This document shows, one piece after another, positions 7,349 through 14,533 of a stretch of 22,092 bases of DNA. The DNA is taken from assembly GCA_913061345.1 (NCBI GenBank), contig CAJXTZ010000039.1, positions 1 through 22,092 of the forward strand, given 5' to 3'. Origin of the DNA: an uncultured Erythrobacter sp. (GTDB lineage Bacteria > Pseudomonadota > Alphaproteobacteria > Sphingomonadales > Sphingomonadaceae). The translations under genes were made by a program, and so were the position numbers. Under the pieces are notes generated by a model. It was not told the origin of the DNA and searched no databases. It saw nothing but the letters and a program-made list of their open reading frames with translations. Every line of letters begins with the position of its first letter. The stretch's first letter is position 1.

Positions 7349-7585
7349 ATGTCCAAGTCTACGATCCTGATCGGTCTCGCCGTGGTGGTGGTAATCGCCG
7401 TTGGCGTTCTCGTGGATACAAGGCTGGCCGCAGGCGCAGGCGCGCTCTTGCTGCTGCTTGGTATCGGTTACGGCACATGGCAGGCAAAGCGCGCCACGCC
7501 GCAGGAGGATACTCGCGGCGAACGCGGCGCGCGCGAGCTGCGTGAAGAGCTGGCAGAAGATGAGGCGCGGCGTGGAACGCGCTAG
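7349..7585 (+). CDS. Small two-helix membrane protein, unknown function
   Basis: 78 residues. Two hydrophobic segments (about 5-22 and 26-43) are separated by a tight turn (DTRLAAG). A highly charged Arg/Glu-rich tail (about 50-78, GERGARELREELAEDEARR) probably forms a cytoplasmic helix. The start follows AAAGGAAC, a good ribosome binding site 7 nt from the ATG. It lies after the rplA terminator and converges with the CinA-type gene, with 27 nt between stops. I recognise no family, and nothing nearby suggests a partner. Confidence 0.75.
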   Translation: MSKSTILIGLAVVVVIAVGVLVDTRLAAGAGALLLLLGIGYGTWQAKRATPQEDTRGERGARELREELAEDEARRGTR

Positions 7586-7612
7586 ACTTTCTCGAAGGCG
7601 TTTATCCGATGG

Positions 7613-8380
7613 CTAGATACCGCCCGGCGTAAAATCCCGGCCTGCCTCCGCCAACGCTTCGCACAGGGTATCTACGGCGCTTTCGAGCACGTCGCGGCTG
7701 GTGGACCGGATCACGAAATTGGCGCCGGTGCGCCCTTCGCGGAAGAAGGGATAGCTGCCGATCTGGCAGCCCTCATGCGCCTTTTCCACTTCGCGCAGGA
7801 TATCGGCCACTTCGCTTTCTGCCGTCCAGCAGCCTACAGTCTCGGTAATCAGCGGCGCGCCGCCTTCCAGTTGGCCGGTCAGTCCGTCCAGCATCTGCGC
7901 GGTGATGGCGGGCACGCCTGCCATCAAAAAGATGTTGCCATGGCGGATACCCGGCGCGCCCGAGATGCGATTGGGAATTAGCTCTGCCCCGTCTGGCACC
8001 CGCGCCATGCGCAGCCGCGCTTCGTTCAGGCCGCCGGGCTTGCCTGCGTAATAGTCTTCCAGCATTGCCCGCGCTTCGGGGTGAACAACCACCTCCACGC
8101 CGAGTGCTGCAGCGATGGCATCGACGGTGATATCGTCATGCGTGGGGCCAATGCCGCCGGTGGTGAAGAGATAGTCATAAGCCTCGCGCATGGCATTCAC
8201 TGCCGTGGCAATGGCATCCATATCGTCCGCCACCACGCGCACTTCGGTCAGCCGAATGCCCTGCACCTGCAACCAACCGGCGACCTGTGCGATGTTCCTG
8301 TCAGCAGTGCGGCCAGAGAGAATCTCGTCGCCGATAACCACCAGGCCGGCAGTCCAGATCCTGTTTGTATCAAGGTTCAT
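7613..8380 (-). CDS. CinA N-terminal / molybdopterin-binding-like domain protein
   Basis: Stand-alone COG1058-type domain, related to MoaB/MogA and to the N-terminal half of CinA, which in some bacteria hydrolyses ADP-ribose or NAD-derived compounds. Conserved motifs: IGDEILSGRTADRN (16-29) and TTGGIGPTHDD (73-83). At 255 residues it lacks the C-terminal nicotinamide-nucleotide amidase domain of full-length CinA (about 410-420 residues). It is often annotated as competence/damage-inducible protein A, but nothing here shows a competence role. Its ATG overlaps the monooxygenase stop as ATGA, so it is the translationally coupled last gene of the folD operon. Confidence 0.88.
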   Translation of the reverse strand: MNLDTNRIWTAGLVVIGDEILSGRTADRNIAQVAGWLQVQGIRLTEVRVVADDMDAIATAVNAMREAYDYLFTTGGIGPTHDDITVDAIAAALGVEVVVHPEARAMLEDYYAGKPGGLNEARLRMARVPDGAELIPNRISGAPGIRHGNIFLMAGVPAITAQMLDGLTGQLEGGAPLITETVGCWTAESEVADILREVEKAHEGCQIGSYPFFREGRTGANFVIRSTSRDVLESAVDTLCEALAEAGRDFTPGGI

Positions 8381-9885
8381 TCGGCAGCAATCTTGTCATG
8401 GTTTGTGAAAAAGCCTTCCTGCAATGCCTCTGGCACTTCGCGCAATTGCAGAACGCCATCGGCGACGGGGCGCTGCCGGAAGTCGCGCCGGTCGTCCAGA
8501 TAGTTATGGGCCAGCGTCCAAGGCCGGTCCGCCCCCACTTTCGGCATCAGATCCTTTGCACGGTTGAGATAACCCGATGTGTAGTCCCAGGGCGCCACGG
8601 CTTCCGGCTCGTCGTCCGGTGCCAGCACGGGTTCGGCAATGTCAGCGCCACGTTCCGCCATGGTATTCAGCACTTCGCAGGCATAGCGCGCATTGCAATC
8701 GGCCCGCAGCGTCCAGCTGGCATTGAGATAACCAAATACGAAACTGAGGTTGGGGAGGTTGGAGAACATGGTGCCGCGATAGAAGAAGTGATCCGCCCAA
8801 TCGACCGGATCGCCATCCTTCGACACTTCCACCTTGCCGGCAAGTGCCAGGCGCAGCCCGGTGGCCGTCACCACCACGTCGGCGGGCAGGTACTCGCCCG
8901 ACTGCAGTTTAACGCCGTCTGCATCGAAACCGGCAATGTGATCGGTGACTATCTGCGCCTTCTCAGCCCGGATGGCTTTGAACAGGTCACCGTTGGGTAC
9001 CAGACAAAGGCGCTGCTTCCACGGTGTATAGGGTGGCTCGAAATGCTTCGGATCGTATTTCTCGCCCAGGTGCCTGCGCAGCATGTTGCGCAGCATTGCG
9101 GACAGTTTCTCGGGCTTGCGGCGCGACAGGCCGAAGAAATAGCTGCGCAGACCGATATTCTTCCAGCGCGTGAGACGATAGGCCGACTGTTCCGGAAACC
9201 AGCGCTGAAAACGCTTGTTCCACTTGTCCTGCCGGGGGCCTGCACCCATCCAAGTGGGTGTGCGCTGAAGCATGGTGACGCTCTTCGTTTCCTCGGCCAT
9301 GGCTGGCACAAGGGTAACGGCCGTGGCGCCCGAACCGATTACCACCACCTGCTTGCCCGCATAATCGAAATCTTCGGGCCAGAACTGCGGATGGATCTCC
9401 TCGCCTGCGAACTGGTCGAGATCGGGTATCTGCGCATCGTGCGGGTTATCGTAATCGTAGTAGCCGCTGGCGAAGTAGAGCCAGCGCGCCGTGGTTACAT
9501 TTCGGCTGCCATCGGACCCCCGCGCGGTAATCGTCCAGCGTGCCGTCATGGAATCCCAGTCGGCAGACAGCACTTCCTGCCCGAAACGGATGTGCTGGCT
9601 GATGCCGCGTTCGTCTGCCGTGCGATTCAGATATTCCAGAATGTTTGGCCCATCCGCGATGGCATCCTCGTGTTTCCACGGCTCGAACACGAAGCCCAGC
9701 GTGTGCATGTCGGAATCCGACCGCACGCCGGGATAGCGGAACAGATCCCACGTTCCGCCAATCTGTTCGCGTCGTTCCAGGATCGTATAGCTGCGATCGG
9801 GACAGATCATGCCCATGTGTGCAGCCATCGAAATTCCTGAAATACCCGCTCCGATAATGCAAACGTCGGTATCGGGCTGGGTCAT
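8377..9885 (-). CDS. EthA-like flavin monooxygenase (Baeyer-Villiger type)
   Basis: FAD- and NADPH-dependent enzyme that inserts oxygen into ketones or oxidises sulfur-containing compounds. The 502 residues show the FAD site GAGISG (12-17) with IGGTWDLFRYPG (42-53), the Baeyer-Villiger fingerprint FAGEEIHPQFWP (159-170, exactly F-x-G-x3-H-x3-W-P), and the NADPH Rossmann motif GSGATA (184-189). The N-terminus closely resembles my memory of mycobacterial EthA, including SDSDMHTLGF. The substrate is unknown. It starts 12 nt after folD and overlaps the CinA-type gene by 4 nt, so the three are probably one operon. Confidence 0.9.
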   Translation of the reverse strand: MTQPDTDVCIIGAGISGISMAAHMGMICPDRSYTILERREQIGGTWDLFRYPGVRSDSDMHTLGFVFEPWKHEDAIADGPNILEYLNRTADERGISQHIRFGQEVLSADWDSMTARWTITARGSDGSRNVTTARWLYFASGYYDYDNPHDAQIPDLDQFAGEEIHPQFWPEDFDYAGKQVVVIGSGATAVTLVPAMAEETKSVTMLQRTPTWMGAGPRQDKWNKRFQRWFPEQSAYRLTRWKNIGLRSYFFGLSRRKPEKLSAMLRNMLRRHLGEKYDPKHFEPPYTPWKQRLCLVPNGDLFKAIRAEKAQIVTDHIAGFDADGVKLQSGEYLPADVVVTATGLRLALAGKVEVSKDGDPVDWADHFFYRGTMFSNLPNLSFVFGYLNASWTLRADCNARYACEVLNTMAERGADIAEPVLAPDDEPEAVAPWDYTSGYLNRAKDLMPKVGADRPWTLAHNYLDDRRDFRQRPVADGVLQLREVPEALQEGFFTNHDKIAAE

Positions 9886-9897
9886 ACGGCAGAGTTC

Positions 9898-10836
9898 CTA
9901 CTTCGGGTTTGGGCCTAGACCGATGAACATAGAGCGTGAACGCGCATCGGCATAGTCACTGTCTGACGAACCGTTTCCAACCATCGCCGTGCGCGCGGCC
10001 TGCACGGTGTTGGCCAGCAGGCAAGCGATGGTCATCGGACCGACGCCGCCGGGCACGGGCGTTACGGCGGCGGCGTGCTGCACCTCGTCGAACTTGATGT
10101 CACCCACCAGCTTCGTCTTGCCTTCTTTCGTTTCCTGACGGGTGATGCCCACGTCGATCAGAACCGCGCCATCCTTGACCCAATGGCCTTTTACCAGTTC
10201 GGGTGCGCCAGCGGCCGCCACGATCACGTCAGCTTGACGGCAGATCTCGGGCAGGCCGGCGGTGTAGATATGGGTAACGGTAACGGTCGCTTCGGCATCC
10301 AGCAGCAGATTTGCCACAGGCTTGCCCACGATATTGGATTTGCCGATCACCACCACATTCTTGCCGGTCAGATCGGGGATGACGGAGTTGATCAGTTTCA
10401 TCACGCCCAGCGGGGTGCATGGCACGATACCGCCTGATCCGGTGGACAGACGCCCTACATTGACCGGATGGAAACCGTCGACGTCCTTTTCCGGCGCGAT
10501 GGAGCGCAGCACCCATCGCGTATCGATATGATCGGGCAGGGGGACCTGGCACAAGATGCCATGCACGGACTTATCGTTGTTCAGCGTGTCGATCAGGGCC
10601 AGCAGATCATCCTGCGAAGTGTCGACCGGCAAACGGTGTTCGGTCGACGTGATCCCCACCAGTTCGCAGGCCTTGATCTTGCGCCGGACGTAGACCTCGC
10701 TGGCCGGGTCTTCGCCCACCAGTATGACGGTCAGGCCGGGCGCGGGATAACCGTCCCTCACCAGCGCATCGACCTCGGCCTTCGTTTTCATGTCCAGCTG
10801 GCGTGCGATTGCGCGGCCATCGATAATCTCTGCCAT
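9898..10836 (-). CDS. folD: Bifunctional methylenetetrahydrofolate dehydrogenase/cyclohydrolase
   Basis: Interconverts 5,10-methylene-, methenyl- and 10-formyl-tetrahydrofolate with NADP+, supplying one-carbon units in the cytosol. Active-site residues are in place: Tyr49 and Lys53 in YVRRKIKACE, Gln97 in LCQVPLP, Asp120 in KDVDGFHP. The cofactor motif is GKSNIVG (165-171) and the C-terminal signature is TPVPGGVGPMT (259-269). The protein has 312 residues, about 25 more than usual, because of a polar tail after about residue 286 (GNGSSDSDYADARSRS). First gene of a folD - monooxygenase - CinA-type operon. Confidence 0.97.
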   Translation of the reverse strand: MAEIIDGRAIARQLDMKTKAEVDALVRDGYPAPGLTVILVGEDPASEVYVRRKIKACELVGITSTEHRLPVDTSQDDLLALIDTLNNDKSVHGILCQVPLPDHIDTRWVLRSIAPEKDVDGFHPVNVGRLSTGSGGIVPCTPLGVMKLINSVIPDLTGKNVVVIGKSNIVGKPVANLLLDAEATVTVTHIYTAGLPEICRQADVIVAAAGAPELVKGHWVKDGAVLIDVGITRQETKEGKTKLVGDIKFDEVQHAAAVTPVPGGVGPMTIACLLANTVQAARTAMVGNGSSDSDYADARSRSMFIGLGPNPK

Positions 10837-11156
10837 GTCCCGGCAAAACTCCCGTCTTTGTCAAATCGAACGCAACCACGCGGCCGCAATTCAGGTATAC
10901 CCTGCCTCTTAGATGCGCACGTAGGGTGTTGACGACAAGACATGCCGGTTTTTGGCGTAACGCGCGCTTTTCCACGCCCTGCGCGATGATTGGTCTTCAG
11001 TCCAGTTCATCCGTCACGCAATAGCTCGTTGCGCCGATGGTCTATAGATTGCGTCTGCATGTCTGATAGTGGGGCATGGCACGTGCGCACTGCGCATGAG
11101 AATGGCTGCGATATCTGAAAGCTTCAGAAACACGAATAAAATTAGGATTGCCAGAG
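10837..11156. other. Divergent intergenic region, folD / hydrolase
   Basis: 320 nt between divergent genes. It should hold the promoter of the folD operon on the minus strand and that of the hydrolase on the plus strand, but no pair of boxes with good spacing stands out. The only clear structure is the inverted repeat at 11114-11128. No RNA gene or small reading frame was seen. Confidence 0.5.
11114..11128. promoter_or_regulatory. Inverted repeat upstream of hydrolase gene
   Basis: TCTGAA and TTCAGA flank three bases, ending 28 nt before the hydrolase ATG. It could be an operator; no regulator is adjacent. Confidence 0.3.
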
Positions 11157-11858
11157 ATGCTGATGTTTTTGCCCGGTCTCATCTGCGATAGGCGCATTTA
11201 TGCGGCGCAACAGTCCGCCTTTCCGGAAGGATGGGCCTTGGATGGTTACGGCATGGCGGATTCGCTGACCGAGATGGCACAGATCGTTCTTGCCAAGGCT
11301 GATGAGCGCGGGGCGGACAAGATCGACGTCTTCGGCCATTCCATGGGCGGGCGCGTGGGGATGGAGATCGCGCGTCTCGCCCCGAACCGCGTAAGGCGTC
11401 TGGCGCTGGTTTCCACCGGCGTCCATCCGGCTGGAGGGAGCGAGCCCGCCAACCGCGCCGCGTTGCAGCAAATTGGTTACGAAGACGGTTTTGAAGCGCT
11501 GGTGGACACCTGGCTGCCCCCGATGGTGGCCGATGCGAACCGCGATACGCCTGCATATGCCGTGATGCGCGAAATGTGCCTGTCGAAGGGGCAGGCCGTG
11601 TTCGATGCACAGATCAAGGCGCTGCTGAACCGTCCGCCTTTCGATGAACTGCTGGCGAGCCTGACCTGCCCGACTCTGGTGATGACGGGTGAACTGGATG
11701 CCTGGGCACCGCCCTCGCAGCATGAAGCCATCGCAGCAAAGGTCGCCAATTCGGATCTGGTTATTGTGCCGGGTGCCGGGCACATGATCCAGATGGAGGC
11801 GCCCGACGCGGTGAACGCGGCGATATCGGATTGGCTTGCGACACCCGCAGCTAATTAA
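11157..11858 (+). CDS. Alpha/beta hydrolase
   Basis: Cytosolic serine hydrolase of the alpha/beta fold, 233 residues. The catalytic triad is visible: Ser62 in the nucleophile elbow GHSMGG (60-65), Asp181 in GELDAWAPP, His209 in GAGHMIQ. The oxyanion region is FLPGLICD near the N-terminus. The substrate cannot be inferred; the family includes esterases and lactonases. The ATG at 11157 is chosen because AGGA lies 9 nt upstream; an in-frame TTG at 11148 sits directly on that site. No signal peptide. Confidence 0.9.
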   Translation: MLMFLPGLICDRRIYAAQQSAFPEGWALDGYGMADSLTEMAQIVLAKADERGADKIDVFGHSMGGRVGMEIARLAPNRVRRLALVSTGVHPAGGSEPANRAALQQIGYEDGFEALVDTWLPPMVADANRDTPAYAVMREMCLSKGQAVFDAQIKALLNRPPFDELLASLTCPTLVMTGELDAWAPPSQHEAIAAKVANSDLVIVPGAGHMIQMEAPDAVNAAISDWLATPAAN

Positions 11859-11933
11859 GGCGACTTCATAACACGCGACATCCGCGGATGGCACACGCGA
11901 GTGATGCCCTTTTCCTTGCGGCGAGGGCGCAAT

Positions 11934-12560
11934 ATGCGCCATGCGTCTCAAATGCCAGTTCGTTCTCTCCTAAGCCTTGCCGCGTTGCTGCTGCACGCGC
12001 CCCTTCTCTCCAATGACCGCGAGGCCACGCTGGAGGGGCATTGGGCCTTTCGCATAGACGAGGCGACAATATTCGTCTTCGCCTTGGATGAACGCGACGA
12101 ACAGGACGGCGGTGGCTGGCAAGGCAGCTGGACGCGGCCGGAAATCATTACCAGCAACGGCATGGTATTCCGCGACATGAGCGGCGAGCAGACCGTTATA
12201 CCGATAGAAGCGATCCAGCGCCGAAACGCGGTGCAACTGACGTTCGAGGGGCCGCGGAGCGATGGTCGCCGCGATATCCTGCAGTTTCGCCTGACGGGAG
12301 AGAACCAGGCCCGGCTCGACTACATCGGTATCGAGGGGGAACCATACCCGCTGATCCGGGTGCAGCCCGATACGCCGCTGGGGCCGTTCGATCCGGCGCG
12401 TATATACGATCGCGACAACGCGATTCTACAGGCGCAACTCGGTAGCGAGGAAGATCTGCCGGAACTGTCGGACGAGATGGACACCAGCAAGGGAGATACC
12501 GTGCCGGAAGACGAGAACGCGCCTTCCCGCGTCGACGAAGATTTTCTCGACGGGCTTTGA
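11934..12560 (+). CDS. Secreted protein of unknown function
   Basis: 208 residues with a probable Sec signal peptide: MRHASQMPVR, then a hydrophobic core (about 11-25). The ATG at 11934 follows a purine-rich GCGAGGGCG ribosome binding site. The mature part has a beta-rich look (EGHWAFRIDEATIFVFAL, TSNGMVFRDMSG, DILQFRLTGENQARLDYIG). The last 40 residues are strongly acidic and probably disordered (SEEDLPELSDEMD, PEDENAPSRVDEDF). I recognise no domain. It lies between the hydrolase and the kinase on the same strand with gaps of 75 and 228 nt. Confidence 0.75.
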   Translation: MRHASQMPVRSLLSLAALLLHAPLLSNDREATLEGHWAFRIDEATIFVFALDERDEQDGGGWQGSWTRPEIITSNGMVFRDMSGEQTVIPIEAIQRRNAVQLTFEGPRSDGRRDILQFRLTGENQARLDYIGIEGEPYPLIRVQPDTPLGPFDPARIYDRDNAILQAQLGSEEDLPELSDEMDTSKGDTVPEDENAPSRVDEDFLDGL

Positions 12561-12788
12561 GCCCGGCAGGAGTTCTCGTCCTGGTGGTCTTCCAGCAACG
12601 CAGCGCTCTTGCCCGAAAGGTTGCGAACGCGCGCTTCGGACACTTCATTTGCACAAACTCTTGGCACTGCCACTGTAATTCAGCCAGCCGTTTCAGTCGC
12701 TTCGTGCAAAACCATTAGGGAATACCACCGTTGGTTTGTATGCGTCGCCTGGTTGTCCAGCGTGCTGGGGCGAGGATCGGGGCGTATC

Positions 12789-13793
12789 ATGTACAGATTG
12801 GCGGGTTTTGATGTGCCCCAGCGCTTTCGCGCGCCGTATATCCGCGTGCTGGTGCAATGCGCGTTTGGTCTGGGCTGCACGCTTGCTATGATCGGGTTTC
12901 GCACCTTCCTGGATCTTTGGGCCGCCACGGCAGGCCCATTCGCACTGGTCTATCCCTCCGTGCTGATCTCCACACTCTACGGCCATTGGAAGGCCGGTGT
13001 CGTGACCTTCGTCTCCAGCTTCGCCTGGGCCTGGTATTTCGTGCTTCCGGCTTCCCGAAGCTTCAGCTTTGAATTGGCGACCGATGCTTCGCGCGTGGCT
13101 GTCAATGCAGCCGCCGTGCTGGTGGTAATGCTGTTTGCCGAGAGTTTTCGCCGCGCCGTGGTAACAGCCATAGCCCAGCGTGACGAACAGATCGCGCGAG
13201 CATCGATGTTGCAGCAGGAGCTGGAGCACCGCACGAAAAACAACTTCGCCCTCGCGGCCAGCCTGCTTGAAATGCAGAAACGGCGCGAACAGATCCCCGA
13301 AGTTGCCACCGCGCTGGAGCAGGCCATTACCCGCATCCATTCGTTTTCTTCTGCCTATTCCAACCTCGCCTTGCGACAGGGGGAAGGGGCGATGGTGGCC
13401 ATGCAGGATTACCTCGTGGATCTGGTCGACCGGGTGACGCGGGGCGCATTTCTGGATAATGTGAAGGTCGAAGTCGATGTGGATAGCGACAATGCCACCT
13501 TGCCGCGTGAAGTGGCTGTTGCCATCGGTCTTTTCACCAACGAGGCGCTGACGAACTGTGCCAAGTATGCTTTCCCCGACGGTAGGAACGGTACGGTGAG
13601 AGTTCACTTTGCAGGTACGGGCGGCGAATGGTCTCTTTCTATCCAGGACGATGGCATCGGAACGGCAGGGATGCGCGTTGGCTCCTCCGGCATTGGAGAA
13701 CGTCTTTTTGCCGCGTTTGCGCAGCAGGCGGGCGCACATTACCATGTCGACGCCACACCGACCGGACGATCGCTGCATCTCGCCAGCCAGTAA
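12789..13793 (+). CDS. Membrane sensor histidine kinase, HisKA_2 family
   Basis: Orphan inner-membrane kinase of 334 residues. The N-terminal third holds several hydrophobic segments (about 17-40, 49-65, 68-87, 102-117), resembling the KdpD-like DUF4118 membrane domain. A short helix leads to the HisKA_2 phosphoacceptor box ELEHRTKNNFALAASLLEMQ (phosphorylated His147). The ATP-binding domain has the N box with Asn251 and Asn256 in NEALTNCAKYAF and the G1 box DDGIG (287-291). No receiver domain or response regulator gene is adjacent. In alphaproteobacteria such kinases often feed the PhyR general stress pathway; that link is inference. The ATG at 12789 follows an AGGATCGGGG stretch; longer in-frame starts add residues that do not look like the family. 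Confidence 0.87.
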   Translation: MYRLAGFDVPQRFRAPYIRVLVQCAFGLGCTLAMIGFRTFLDLWAATAGPFALVYPSVLISTLYGHWKAGVVTFVSSFAWAWYFVLPASRSFSFELATDASRVAVNAAAVLVVMLFAESFRRAVVTAIAQRDEQIARASMLQQELEHRTKNNFALAASLLEMQKRREQIPEVATALEQAITRIHSFSSAYSNLALRQGEGAMVAMQDYLVDLVDRVTRGAFLDNVKVEVDVDSDNATLPREVAVAIGLFTNEALTNCAKYAFPDGRNGTVRVHFAGTGGEWSLSIQDDGIGTAGMRVGSSGIGERLFAAFAQQAGAHYHVDATPTGRSLHLASQ

Positions 13794-13882
13794 CTGAACA
13801 CTTCACATTCGGAGCGCGCCTGTCCGCCTGAGGAAGCTGGGCGGGAAAGCCGGTTTGGTGCTGGAAGACTTTGCCGGCGCGA

Positions 13883-13909
13883 TGGCGGCAACCCCATGGG
13901 TCGCCGCCA
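13883..13909. terminator. Hairpin between convergent kinase and lipoprotein genes
   Basis: TGGCGGC (13883-13889) pairs with GCCGCCA (13903-13909) around a loop containing CCCATGGG. It sits just past the lipoprotein stop. No U-run follows on either strand, so terminator function is uncertain. Confidence 0.35.
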
Positions 13910-13915
13910 GCGACG

Positions 13916-14338
13916 TTACATTACTTCTTCATCGGTGTCGGCTGTAGGTGTGGCGGAAATCGTGGTGCCATCGTCCATCGTCAGCGTGCGTGTGCCGTTC
14001 TCGTCCGGTGCCCCGACCGTATAGCAGGTTGGATTCCGGGCTTCATCAGCCTGCCAACACGTTTGTTCGGCCCCGAAGGTCCAGTTGCCATTGACGGTCG
14101 AGCCGTCGGCGATTTCCGCCGAATAGGTGCCGTCTGGATTGTTGGTTGTGACACCTGGAGTACCGTCCGGATAGGTTACGTCCCAACGTCCGACATAGGC
14201 TTCCATCGTTTCCCCGTTGGCATTGGTCAGAGCGACGTCTTCCTGGATTACCGGTTCCTCGACCACTTCTTCTTCGGCTTCCGAGGTGCAGGCCCCGAGC
14301 AGCGCGGTAGCTGCAGCGACATAAATGATCTTGTGCAT
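13916..14338 (-). CDS. Small lipoprotein of unknown function
   Basis: 140 residues. Lipoprotein signal peptide with lipobox LLGAC (13-17), so Cys17 would be lipidated after cleavage. A Glu-rich spacer (EAEEEVVEE) follows. The globular part is rich in Gly, Asp and Thr (GRWDVTYPDGTPG, GTYSAEIADGSTVNGNWTF) and has a pair of cysteines (about residues 99 and 110) that may form a disulfide. A strong AAGGAGAG ribosome binding site fixes the start at 14338; a longer upstream start would bury the signal peptide. Monocistronic, divergent from the TonB receptor. No domain recognised. Confidence 0.8.
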   Translation of the reverse strand: MHKIIYVAAATALLGACTSEAEEEVVEEPVIQEDVALTNANGETMEAYVGRWDVTYPDGTPGVTTNNPDGTYSAEIADGSTVNGNWTFGAEQTCWQADEARNPTCYTVGAPDENGTRTLTMDDGTTISATPTADTDEEVM

Positions 14339-14533
14339 GTAATCTCTCTCCTTCGTCAAATGACCCCGATCGCATGCATAGCGCAAAAGTTCGCATAAGT
14401 CGCTCCCCGATCAATCCACCCTGATTGCGAACGCACCAACGGATCTTCGACGCGAAGCGCTGTTACAGACGGGATGACCTACCGGGCAATCATCGCTAAA
14501 GGCGCGGACGAAATCAATCTGGATGACGTGATA

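Noticed and set aside
14387..14533. Cobalamin riboswitch upstream of the TonB receptor
   Set aside because: The B12-box core and the expected multi-stem leader are not seen, and the region is too short.
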